Below, piece by piece: positions 1-12,631 of a stretch of DNA of 64,000 nucleotides. Numbering within the stretch: position 1 is the first letter of the stretch; each line of letters opens with the position of its first letter. A model generated the notes under the pieces. It did no database searches and had not been told where the DNA came from. It saw only the letters and a program-made list of their open reading frames with translations. The position numbers and the translations under genes are program-made. The stretch comes from Lophius americanus (taxonomy: Eukaryota > Chordata > Actinopteri > Lophiiformes > Lophiidae), in contig JBBDHG010000116.1 of the NCBI GenBank assembly GCA_037951165.1, positions 5,932,501-5,996,500 of the forward strand. The letters run 5' to 3'.

Positions 1-2267
1 TGTAAAAGCAGCAAAGATGAATTTCAGGTGTCCCTGCGGGTCTTGAACACATCTCTGGTATTAATGTTGACCATTGCAGCGCAGCGCAGCACAGCGTGGG
101 TTCACTAGTAAACTAGTGAGACAGACGTTTATCACTAACTCTAATTAAAGTAAAGTACCATTGTGAACAAATAACCACTCTACATATCTTATTTCAACAT
201 AAATGAACAACAACCAATAAATAAATATTCACATATCAACATAAATGTCCATTTGTGAATGAATAAACACCCAAAATAAATATAATACGCTTGGCCTCAC
301 TCTATTTCATATTTCACAAATTAATTGCTGTGAATAATTTAATGGAATTCTTTCCATCATATCAGCTTCTTCGGTACCTTTCACTGTCATCTAACCAACA
401 CTTAAAGTTCTTTTTTCTCATCCCCGACCCTCCAGCCTCTCCTCCTCTCTTCCTGCCCGGCCCCCGTTCCCCCTCTCAATCTTCTTTTTCTGCGACCAAC
501 AGTTAAAAAATGTTTTCCCCCGGCAGCCCGCTGGTGAACGATGCCAGTGGCGCTAGTTTTTACAGTTATTTGCTGTTAAACAATTTAAATCCTAGAGCTC
601 CTGGAATCCACCTGTTTACCACTTTATAACCGAGAGCAGCCGGTAATCAGCCTTTGAAGCCTCGGGCTATAAAAGAAGTCTCTGTCCTCGTGTCATCACA
701 ACATCAGCTGACTCACCATGTGACCGCTGACCTCGAGCTGTGTCAGTGTCAGAGATCACAATCACTTAACGCAGAATCCCAGCCTGCAGCTTCATCATCC
801 AGTGGAAGTGAAGGGGAGGAGAAACTGTACAATGATGAGTTCTGGTGGTATAAGACCCCCCCCCCCCTTTTTTTTTACTGTGTGATAGTGCAAAAACAGA
901 TTAATGCCATCATGGTGGTCTTCAAATATAGAGGGCAGTTCTTTTATAAATGCTGTAACTTTACTGTAGAGATGAATTGTTTGATAACATGCTTTTAGTT
1001 ACAGATGTTATAAACCTGGTTCTTGGTCCTGGTCCTGGTTAAGATCAAAGACCATAAAAAGGAATGTGTTTTGCCTGTTTGGGTTTTTATTGCCATTTAG
1101 TCCATGATTAGATTAAGAAACCAAAGGTGACCATATTTAGTAAGTTTGGTTCTGGCCCAAATGGAGATTGAGAAAAAAGTCACTGTTGAGCAGAAATGGA
1201 AGTGTGTGGGAGGTGTGTATCTGTTTGAGGGCTTTTTCTCATGCCCTTTTAAATACTCAACCAATTCCTCCTCCAATGCAAATTGAATGCAATTTAATGA
1301 TTTAGACTTCAGTGACCCGATTTGTCTGTTTGTCCTGGTTTGTGTTAAGAAAAGCCTCAAACTGTATTTCATCAGGGGGAGCAGGAACTTATACTACTAC
1401 TGTTAATCCAGATTTACAAAAAAAACCTGTAAAATAAACGCCGCAGAGGTTAAGTTTGTCACCGTACGGAATTTTCCGGATTGCTCAACCGGCCTAAGAG
1501 TTACGGTAATGAGAAGTACCAGGATGGGAGTAAGTGTCAGTAATAAAAGTGACATTATTCAGATATCAGATTAAAAATGAAAGTTCCATCGCCGGTTAAA
1601 TGTCTTACCTGTAGACCCAGACGGAGACTCTTGAGAAAAGGATAGTGGTTTTGTTGAACATTGAACCTTGAAACATGTTTGAGGGGTTTAAGGCTTGAGG
1701 GGGATGGTGATGAAGTGCTGGACGAAAAAACAAAAACAATGGTTGAAGACAATGAAAAGAATAGTTTCAGTTCTATGAAATGGGCCAACGTAGTCCCCAC
1801 TGATGATGCTGTATAACGTGGCGGGAAAAGATAGAAGAGCCGGGGGTCGTAATGCCGCAGGTTGATGTTGATGGTGGACAGGTGGGTGACAGGTGTGAGG
1901 CTGCATCGAAGAGCACCCACACAAACACAAAGGGAGAAGGGAGGAGAGTAGACAGAGGGACAGACAGGAAACAACCTGGGTCACAGGTGCGTCAGGACAT
2001 CTGTGGAGGACGGTGGCAGAAGATGTTATGGATCATTTACTGATTGTCTTTTCCCGTTCATAAAGATTCGACAAAATTTCTATGACGTTCAGGTCAAAAT
2101 TCATGCAAATCTATCTAGTTTTAGTTTTTCCGTAACGTTTCTAAGAGTCAAAGAAAAGAGGAAACATAACCTCGTTGTTCCAGATTATAATAATAATGAT
2201 AATAATAATGATGTCATCAGGGGATGAAGTCATGTGAGTAACATGCATTAATGGAGATGGATGAATC

Positions 2268-2430
2268 GAGAAGGAGGGAGAAGGAGGTGGATAGAGAAGC
2301 TCAGTGCATCATGGGAAATCCCAGAGCAGTCTAAACCCATAGTAGCATAGCAGCAAGCTAGCAGTGTCCAGCCTTGATGGAAAGCTTTATCATAAAGGAG
2401 GATTTTAATCCTGTTCTTAAATGTACGTCT
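2268..2430 (+). repeat. Interspersed fish repeat, copy 1
   Basis: Shares with 5815-5945 the core CTCAGTGCATCATGGGAAAT followed by an AGCAGT...CATAGTAGCATAGC-type stretch. This copy continues into an AAGCTTTATCATAAAGGAGG-like segment. It resembles a dispersed sequence common in teleost genomes. The class is uncertain, probably a DNA-transposon derivative. Confidence 0.6.
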
Positions 2431-2529
2431 AAATTAGTCACCTTTTTGTTTTGAAACACACATTTTGGATTTATGCACTAACACACTCTTGTGTTCCCTC
2501 TCTCTCACTCACACTCACACACCGACCAG

Positions 2530-2606
2530 CAGCAGAACTGCAGCAGAACTGCAGCAGAACTGCAGCAGAACTGCAGCAGAACTGCAGCAGAACTTCAGCA
2601 GAACTT
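2530..2606 (+). repeat. 11-bp minisatellite, 7 copies
   Basis: Seven head-to-tail copies of CAGCAGAACTG, the last two ending in T. Open in several frames because 11 is not a multiple of three, but no gene structure surrounds it. Confidence 0.9.
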
Positions 2607-3324
2607 CAGCAGAGCCGCCAGAGGGTTTTAGCCTTCACCCCATGTCATGTTTACGTTTCCATTTCCCGTCATCTATCATGCAGTATTATAGTCCACTCTG
2701 TGGTCGGACCCTCGGCCACTACACATAACAAAAACACGTATAATTGCTGACAGACGTAACTGACGGCACCAGCACTCGGACCCGAGCCAGGGCGAACGGT
2801 GGGCTCGGTTCTCTGGTTCAGCAGTAGATGTTTGATTGATCCAGAGTAAACGCCCGGCGCTACACGAGTCCTCCTTCACGATCCAAAGAAAACCACTGAA
2901 CTCTACATGGAGCACTTAGCAGCAGATAAGAGGAGCTGGCGGAGACCCAAAACAGAGTTAAGTAGGGATAATTATTTTGGATGTATTAAAAACATATGAA
3001 ACACACGACAAATAATTGCCAAAACTTCATAATATGATTAAAAACCTAGGAGAAGAGGAAGAGTCGGGTGGATAAACACTGGAGTCAGTGAAAACATCCA
3101 GAACCCCGAGGCAGTAAATCACTCTGTTGGCCTATTTACCATTATTTTTTTAAATGCCTAAGAGTAATTATGTTTATTAGTTGTAAACCAGGTTTTTTGA
3201 TTTCTCCGGAGTTGTTTTCTGGGAGTGAATCTATCGTACGTAATGGTTTGGTCCTATTTTGTTCACATTTGGCAGCAGGCGAAGATTTGTGTCCTGAAGT
3301 CGAAGTGTTGGAACCAGGAAAGGA

Positions 3325-3480
3325 GATAAGATAAGAAAAGATTGAACTTTATTGATCCCCGGGGAAAATTCTTGTGTCAGATAATGTTCAAACTTACAGT
3401 AACAAGAAATACAACGAGCTAGTGAAAGAATAATACAACATAAATATAAGTGGAAAATGTAAATATGGTGAGTATATGCA
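3325..3480 (-). repeat. LINE-type 3' tail remnant, minus orientation
   Basis: Contains ACTTTATTGATCCCCGGGGA at 3347-3366, a motif found (reverse-complemented) at the 3' ends of many teleost non-LTR elements. A related motif on the other strand is at 38598-38636. Confidence 0.45.
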
Positions 3481-3637
3481 AACCAAGAAGTAAAGAAGTG
3501 TCTTCTGAAATATAGACGATGCCTTTTATCACTGAACTGCATTTCTGAATTCCATCATCCAGTCACTTAAGACCTTTCTGCATGTTTTAGGTGAACTAAG
3601 TTAAAAGAAATGGCTCTGATTACGTCAAGAAGCGTAG

Positions 3638-3872
3638 CCGCTGGATAGCTCAGTGGGTTCCACCGCTAACTTTGGTCCAGGAGACGGGTTCCAATCCCAG
3701 CCTGACAAACTCCTTAGTGCTACCAGCCTACCCAGCCGCCTCTGGTGCCGGTCCCAAGCCCGGATAAATGACTCCCTAAAAAGGGGTTTACATACTTTGT
3801 CAAGTAAACTGTCATTTCCTGTAAAGTACACACCTTGTCCCTTATCTGAAGAATGAGTGATTGATTGATTGA
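3638..3872 (+). mobile_element. tRNA-derived SINE
   Basis: The head resembles a tRNA gene with Pol III boxes: A box TAGCTCAGTGG at 3646-3656 and B box GGTTCCAATCC at 3687-3697, followed by GCTGG/CCAGC-like arm pairing. A unique body and a (GATT)n tail at 3858-3872 follow. It lies in the + orientation and ends 65 bases before a pde5a exon. It is not a functional tRNA because the anticodon arm does not fold properly. Confidence 0.75.
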
Positions 3873-3937
3873 CAGACAACCTGCAGAGGTGAGTTTGGTG
3901 CTTCTTCTCATTCTTCATGTTTTGACTTACTCCTCAG

Positions 3938-6900
3938 GGACTGTGATGTCAGTCAGATAAACTACATGTATGCCCAGTTTGTTAAAAACACCATGCTGCC
4001 TCTCAACATCGCAGACGTCACCAAGAACCAAAGCTTCCCCTGGACGGTCAGTAGCTCTTTTTTTTTTACTATTTCCTCCTGGTTTTCTGTTCTCCTTCGA
4101 TACAAACGATTCTATAGAATAAGAGAATAATTATTCTAATAGTCGGATTGTTCCCCCACAGAGTGAAAACCCGGATCACACCAGCGACCAGATCAAGAGT
4201 TTGCTCTGCACGCCCATCAAGAACGGGAAGAAGGACAAAGTCATTGGTAGGATCCTTCTCTAGAGTTGGTAGAACAACCTCATCTTCATCTTCATCGTTC
4301 CATGACAGCAGCTTAACTCTCTGTGGGGGAGAAGTAGCACAGATCATTATGGGATACACAGTCCTCAAAAGAGGAAGATGTGGGCTGTTCACCATCCGAA
4401 CACGTACCCAAGAGCTCATATTTCACTGAAAGTTTACAGCAAAGTTTTACAGTGTGAGGGACAACACAGACACAATCAAAGTAATAAATCATTGACTCAA
4501 CGGGATTAACTCTGCAATCTATAGTCCATCAAACAAATGAAGTCAAATCAGTCCGTCTCCACCTTGGTGTTTGAAACCATGTGCATCAGTCGGTGAAATG
4601 TCATGTTGATCTCTAAATACAACCTACTCACCTTTGTAGTGAGTAAATAAAGTATGTTGATCCCCATTCTGCCCAGTCAAATGATCAAAATATCAGTTTC
4701 CATAGCAATAAAACATTCAGTTTATCTTAATCCAGCTTCATAGAATGGACTAGTCCATCTACTGACGTCACAAACATCAATACAAAGGTTTCAATTAGTG
4801 TCTCCTTCATTTTTAAGAACGTTTTTATCAAGCCACTGCACAATAACAAAGAAAAAAGTTTTACATTTGTTTGTTTTACAACATATTTATTGTACATTTA
4901 GAACCATTCCATGCACTAACAGAACAAAGTTTGTTCAGTTTACATTCTCTTCTCGTCACTACTGGAATACTGACATTTTGACAGCCATGTAACTATTTAT
5001 GTCCCTAGTTGTGTTCCATCCAATCAGACCATTCAGTTAAATGAACCGGAATGATCTGATTGATGGACAGGGGCCACAGCTGACCGATTCGTGGACTAAT
5101 GTCAGAACACCTCATTCATTCATTGGTATCGGGTGAGATCTGATATTAAATGTTTCAAAAACTGCCTTAATGCCTTCAAGCAATCAATGTTAAAGCCCCA
5201 ATTAAACTTTATCTTGAGTTTTGGAACGCTGTATGTACGTGACAAAAGCGTAGGCGGCTCAAGATGAAGATAAATTCACACATGGCCCAACAACATAAGT
5301 GAGAATAAGTGCAACAATATTGATTTCATCTTGGACAGGAATACATTTTGAGTATTTTGCAACGAAATGGCGGCAAATCTAACAAACAATTTTTAGTCGC
5401 TGACTTTTTCCATTTCCAACTAAAGACCAAGTCTGCTGGAAAGATGAGGCGTTACAGACAGGAAGTGATCGTTGCTGACCTTTTGTGTTGATCCACCGAC
5501 ACTTTAGTGCCACCTACTGACAAGAAGCTTTCAATATCCGGATCAGGGTCATTGCTTTGATTTGACCTCTTCCTCATGGGATGGACATTAATGAACTGAA
5601 ATCATCTTCGTTTTCTTCGGGTCCCGTCTGTTCGACATGACTGTTACATTTCATGATATCCGAAAAAAGAAAGAACACCCATCCATCCACGTTCTTCCAC
5701 TTGTCCCGGGTCGGAATACGGTGGCAGCAGGAAAAGAAGGGCACACTAAACATCCCACTCCCCAGCAACACCCTCCATCTAATCCCCGGGGTCAAGATAG
5801 TAACAAGCATCAATGGGAGATGGAGGTTTAAAGAAGGAGAGAGGAAGAGAGAGAGGCTCAGTGCATCATGGGAAATCCCCTAGCAGTTTAAACCTATAGT
5901 AGCATAGCTAAGGGTTAGTGTAGGCTTTTCTTAATTATAAGACCTTTCTCCTATTCTACCTTCTACTAATGAAATAATTTAATACTGGCATCAAATATTA
6001 AATAAAGACCAGCAGGCTTCACTCTGGTTTTCTTGAACTGAACTTGAACTTGTTCCTCTATAATTTTGTAATATTATAATATTATTACATTATGACAACG
6101 TCTCTTCCTATAAAAAGAAAATATTGATTTAAACTCAGATAAAAGTAGATTTGTGGAGCAAAGTGAAACAAAGGACCGGATTGCTGCAGCACTTAAACTG
6201 TCCTGCGGTGATGTAACGGGTGAATAGTCCGTCTGAGAACACCTTCAGCCGGCATAAACACTTCATCACCGCTTCCCTGATTGGCACATGAACAGTCCTG
6301 CCTCTTCATCCATCACGGTGATTATCATCAGCGTGATCAGCTGATAGCAGCTCCGTTAGCTGGCTCTGAGGATGGCTAATAACCGTGGTCATGGGCTGGT
6401 CATAGAACAGAAACGGCTGAGAGTCCTGCTGCTGAGAAGCTTCCAGACATCTGTGAGAACTATTACATCTCCCTTTCTGGAGAAAAGAACAATTCCACAA
6501 TAGCAGTAGAAAAAAAAATTTAGAAATTGAAAGTCATCATTAAATGAATCTTTAGAGTTAGAATGCAGCTCTTAGAGCCTGGTCCCAGATAAAATCAGAA
6601 TTATGCAACGACTTGACACAGAAGATAAATAAATGAATGAAGAAATGAAGTATATATACACATATATATACATATACATATATATATCCAAGGAGGATCT
6701 GTGTTCCGTCCTCTGTCCACCTTCATCATTATGGGTCTCACAGAAACATCTCACACAGGTGGAACAGTAGGAAGGACGGTGGATCAAACTAAAGAGCCGG
6801 CTGTTGACCTTAAAAGGTCACCGGCTGACCACCCTCAACCCTTCATCAGGGGCTCTAAGGTGGAGAGTGTCAGCGGCTTCAAGGTGGAGTGGGTCAGAAG

Positions 6901-9075
6901 CAGCAACTTGACCTCTCCGATGACATCAGTTGGAGGGTCCAGCATCAGCTGGACCCTCCACACCACCTCCATAGTAAAGAAGAAATAACATCTTCACCTC
7001 CTGCAGAGACTGACGGCAGCCAGCCGTCCACGGAGGTGAGGACATCCGAGAGGATCACGGGGGTCTCCCTCCTCTCTGTCAACGACATCTTTCAGGAATG
7101 CTGTGTTCGCAGAGCCTCACCAACCTGGACCCCCTTCTCACCCCTCACATGGACTATTTGTTCTAACCCTCTCAGGTAAAAAGGGTGGAGGAACAAACCC
7201 TCTGGACCAGTATTCCATCAGGACCGGCACATTAAGATTCTGCAGCCGTTTTCTCTCCTCACATGTCGCACCCATTTGTCTTTCCTTATCCGTGAGAAGT
7301 GACATGTCGTCCATCTGTAGACCCTGCATGAGGTGGAATGACCTTAAATGAAGTGGAACGTGAAAATGAGCTGCGTGTCCCTGTCTGTGTCCGTGTAGGA
7401 GTGTGTCAGCTGGTGAATAAGATGGATGAAACATCGGGCGGTGTGAAGGCCTTCAACAGGAATGATGAGCAGTTCCTGGAGGCTTTTGCTATTTTCTGCG
7501 GTCTTGGCATTCACAACACGCAGATGTACGAAACAGTGGAGAGAGCCATGGCCAAGCAGGAGGTCACTCTGGAGGTCAGACCCCGACAAACACACACTCG
7601 CCTACACAACACAATCTCACTTCCAGTGTCTCTCGCAGCTTTGCAATAAATGCATTTTGGGATCCATACCTCTTACTTCATACTCTCTCCTCTTCCTTCG
7701 TCTTCATCAGACGGTGTGACCCAAAAACTGTTTTTTGGCTTATTGCTCCATCATCAACAAAGTTGTCTTTGTTGTCTGTGAGTCCAAGACTAACCGACTG
7801 AGATACGGAGATATGCATAGATCTCCGGTTCTCACTTGATCCCTCATGCTTTTAGCTCAGAGGTGACAGTAAAGATTTCAGCTCTTTTTCTTTTTTCTGC
7901 TAATGGAGCCCCAGCTAGTGTACTTGTTGGAGGGTCCTCGAGCAAGACCTGAACCCAATATGCTCCCGGTGCACTTCAAGAGCAGCTGCCCACCGCTCCT
8001 TGTAGGGTTGGGTCGAATGCAGACAACGACAAGGGATAAAGACAGAATCTAAAATCTACAAAAAAATCTAGAAACGTCTTAAATCCGTTTGGAATCTTGA
8101 AGCGTCAGAAGATTGGAGATTTGGATTATGCTCTAGATTAGATGTTATAGAGTTCCTGTCGTCTTCAGTTGTTTGAGAGAAGACTGCAACGTGATGTTGC
8201 TGTGAAGCCCCCCTTTAGTTTTACGGATAAAGTAACTTCCCCAGATTTTCCATTGGAATAGTTTGAATCCATCTGTCTTTTTAGGTGAAGTGTTCCCACC
8301 GCGGAACCAACACCTCCAACCTTTGAATCCAAACTACAACCACTGATTTATAGAAATGTGCAAACAGGATCTTTATTGCATTTGTGAAAGTAGCCTAATA
8401 GCCTAACAAACAGAACCATCACTCTTTCCCCTACTGAACAACTAAACAGGATCAAATGGTTCTGTTTTATGTTTGATACCATCCCTTGTACCAGAACCAC
8501 TATATGAGCATGGCCAAGAACTCAGAACTGTAACTCACTTTTGTCTTTGCAGTTAACCTGTACAAGGGTATAAAGGTGTGCTGATAGAGTTCTGATAGAA
8601 CTCTATGTGGGCGTGTGAATGATGGCGAAGGATAGGCAGATTTTTCAAGCTGGTTCTTGATCCTTTCGGACTCGCCTGTGTTCGTCACAAACACAGAACC
8701 GCGTAGCCATCATAACCCAGTCCACATTACTGACTGTTCAATTCGATGGACTTCCTGTTCTCTCCTCTCGGCTTCAGGGAAAGCCCGCGTGTTGGACACC
8801 TCCTGTTTTCAGCGGTGCAGCTGTCAGTTCAGGGTGTCACTGGTGAGGTCTCCTCTCACCCACAGCTGACGCCCACCTCCTGTGGCACCCAGCAGACTCC
8901 ACTGCACCCAGATCATCCAGGCGTTACTCCAACGGGTCAGACACCAGTGTGTTCCGCTGTGTTCCACCCTGACACAGCGATGTGTGTCTGTGGAGGTGGA
9001 CTGATAAAACGTCCTTCTTACAAAAGCATACAGATCATTCTGGAAATGTTCAGACCCTCCTCCTTCTTTTTCCTC

Positions 9076-9126
<51 letters not shown>

Positions 9127-12100
9127 GTTGTTTATCTCATTAATCCTTACTTCAGACCCCGTGATAACAAGTTAAAAACAGATTTTGTTTTTATTTTATA
9201 CAAATCCACTAACAAAGAAAAACTGAAATATCACATTTTGTATTCAGACCCTTTGATATATGATTCTTAAAATGTTTCTTAGGGTTTCTCCCATTTCTGC
9301 TAATCGTCTTAAAGATGTTTCTACACCTTTAGCAGAGTCTGCCTGTGGTAAATCCAGCTAATCGGATGTGATTTGACAACACACACCTGACTATACAAAC
9401 TCACACACCTGACTATACAAACTCACACACCTGACTATACAAACTCACACACCTGACTATACAAACTCACACACCTGACTATACAAACTCACACACCTGC
9501 CTATACAAACTCACACACCTGACTATACAAACTCACACACCTGACTATACAAACTCACACACCTGACTATACAAACTCACACACCTGACTATACAAACTC
9601 ACACACCTGACTATACAAACTCACACACCTGACTATACAAACTCACACACCTGACTATACAAACTCACACACCTGACTATACAAACTCACACACCTGACT
9701 ATAAAAACATACACACCTGTCTACATGAGTTCACACACCTGACTATACAAACTCACACACCTGCCTATACAAACTCACACACCTGACTATACAACCTCAC
9801 TCACCTGACTATACAAACTCACACACCTGACTATACAAACTCACACACCTGACTATACAAACTCACACACCTGACTATAAAAACATACACACCTGTCTAC
9901 ATGAGTTCACACACCTGACTATACAAACTCACACACCTGCCTATACAAACTCACACACCTGACTATACAACCTCACTCACCTGACTATACAAACTCACAC
10001 ACCTGACTATACAAACTCACACACCTGACTATACAAACTCACACACCTGACTATACAAACTCACACACCTGACTATACAAACTCACACACCTGACTATAC
10101 AGACTCACACACCTGACTATACAAACTCACACACCTGACTATACAAACTCACATACCTGACTATAAAAACATACACACCTGTCTACATGAGTTCACACAC
10201 CTGGGGCACCATAACTAAATTCTGCTTAGGACACCTATAGGGTTGGTTGTTTTGAAAGAAAGCTGTAATATTTGAACTTATTAAAAAAAAAGAAAAATAT
10301 CCCTCCTCCCTGATTGTTAAACTCACCAGCTGCTTTACACTCTTCCACTTTTATTGTGTTGTTTCCAGATCTTGTCCTATCATGCCACCGCCTCAGAAGA
10401 AGTGTCACGGGAGCTACAGGTAACCGCGGTAAATTCAAATTTATTAATTTTACAACACACACCTCCACACACATCTAGAACCCCCCACAGGGGGCCGTCC
10501 TTCTGGACCAGTGGGTCATGCTGACTCAGCTAGAAAGTCACCCAACTTCTGAAAAGTTGAGGATCTTACATTCATATTGAGTACAAAAAAAAAACAGCTG
10601 AGCGTGAAATCTCACCATCAAAGAATATAAACTTTTGATGGGTGAGGGGCCACACACTGCAGGAGAATTCCCTCATGGGGCCAATCGTGATGGGCCCCCC
10701 TAATACACCTAAAGCATGGCTGCATACCATGTGTGTCACACATAGTATGCATAGTATAGTCAAGCTCAGAGAAGAAGCAGCACTCTTGTCGTATTTAATA
10801 CCAGCTAAGAATTCAAATGAATCATTTTTCCCAGTTAAGAAAACGAATCCTTTGATGTTCTGCTGAACCGTTTGGTTGAGGACATTTTGAGTCAAATTTT
10901 TCTTATAGAAAAATGTGACTGAACCTGTAATGTGACCCATCGGCAGCATGTTTATTCTAAACAGAAGGGGCCAAGGATAGAGCCAGGGGGCTCTATCCAT
11001 AAGTAGGATTTTTTTTTATGGCTTATTAAATTATGTGAGGACTTAGTTAACATAATTTTGTAACTTGATGGCACCTAAATGTCTAATAAGGGTTAAATAG
11101 TTTTCTACAAAACACGTTTTCCAAGAAGGTTGAGCTCATCGAATTAAAATGGACTTTTTGCCACGAAATATAAAAATGTCATCATGAAACTCATTTTATA
11201 AACCAGATCTTGTTTCTACTGTTTGAAAACATGATTGACCAAAACATTTGTGGTTTTATGGTCAATTTAGAGTCTGAAATATATTTAATCAGTAAGTTCG
11301 CCAGATGAAAAGAAATATGCAGAAAATCATGACACCGGATCTATAACCCATCCTTCATTTCCGTGTGTTTGAAGGTGGCCACGGTGCCGTCGGCCCAGTC
11401 GTTACGGCTTCTAGACTTCAGCTTCAGTGATTTCGAGCTGTCGGACACAGAAACCACACTGGCCACAATCCGCATGTTTGTCGACCTCAACCTGGTCCAG
11501 AACTTCCAGATGAAGTACACGGTAAGAACTCTCCCCTCCTCCCATGACCTCAAAAACCCACAGATATCTGAATATGATGTTTAATTGTTTGGGTTTGTAA
11601 TACTGCGGCATAAAAAGACGAGCGCACACACACACACACACACACACATTATACATGTCAAATATATGAGGATAAATTATAATAATAATAATAATACATT
11701 TAATTTATAACGTACTTTACATTTGGATCAAATCTCAAAGTGCTACAAAGTAAAAGCAGATAAAAGCATCAATAAAAAATAAAATAATAACTATATAAAA
11801 GCCTGACCAAAAAGCAGCAATGTTAATTAAAGTTATAGGTTCTGCTAAAAAGGAAAGTTTTATGTCCTTTTTTAAATGTGTCAGTCGTCTGTGGAGCCCT
11901 CAGATGGTCAGGGAGGGCATTCCACAGATGAGGGGCAGCAGAACAGAAGGCCCGATCACCCGTGGTGCTGAGCTTAGTCCGGGGAAGGAGGAGGCGGTAT
12001 GAGTGGGTAGAACGGAGGGATGGTGTTGAAAGTCTAAGTCTATTTATGTTATAAATAAACTTTTAACGATTATTTTACCATCATATAAATATATATGGGC

Positions 12101-12585
12101 AGTACGGCTGACCTCTGATGACGTCGAGGCTGCGACACGGTTTTCCTACGTCTTTGTCCACGCCGGACGCGTTTCATAAGCGGAGCGTCCGCGCCCTACT
12201 ATACTATATACAATCCGGAGTACGTATATTTATATATATATATTGTCTGCCTCTGTCTTCCTGCCTGGTTCGATGTGGTCTGTTGAAATTGACGCGTCTT
12301 CCATCAAAAATAGACCAGACACGTATTTGGAGCGGAACGCCAGAATGTGTGATTGTGGTGGAATCAAACATTAAAGATGAGTCCAGCGGGCCGAAGCTCA
12401 TTTCAGCTCTTTGTATCTTTGACCTCATTCTCTCAATTACTGCCCAGAACTCATGACTACAGGCGAGGTTGTAAATGTGGATCAACGGCTGACAGGAGAG
12501 TTTTGCCAAACACACAACGCCACCATTACTACTGACCCCGGATCAAAGGAACCAAATGGAACCCAGTAGAATTCATTTTAAAAGC

Positions 12586-12631
<46 letters not shown>

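Larger units (their letters stand above)
1..3324. other. Upstream intron of pde5a; no exon recognised
   Basis: No stretch resembling PDE5 GAF-A or early GAF-B exons was found, so this should be one intron. It holds a fish interspersed repeat (2268-2430) and a CAG-rich minisatellite (2530-2606). The open frame at 654-998 has no recognisable domain and ends in low complexity. Confidence 0.6.
4247..7398. other. pde5a intron
   Basis: No exon seen. It contains repeat copy 2 (5815-5945), a TATA/CATA microsatellite near 6650-6690, and the perfect hairpin at 6931-6960. Confidence 0.6.

Noticed and set aside
654..998. 114-codon open frame as an upstream pde5a exon or separate gene
   Set aside because: No match to GAF-A or GAF-B, runs through a C/T homopolymer, and no splice borders fit.
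2451..2750. Gln/Asn/Ala-rich frames over CAGCAGAACTG
   Set aside because: The 11-bp period opens several frames at once; no gene context.
3640..3705. tRNA gene
   Set aside because: A and B boxes are present, but the anticodon arm does not fold and a body with a (GATT)n tail follows, so it is a SINE head.
8746..9270. 174-codon open frame
   Set aside because: The second half is a (TTA)n-encoded Tyr run and the first half has no recognised domain or splice partners.
9379..10203. Regular repeats resembling a CRISPR array
   Set aside because: Units are head to tail without unique spacers, and the host is a vertebrate.
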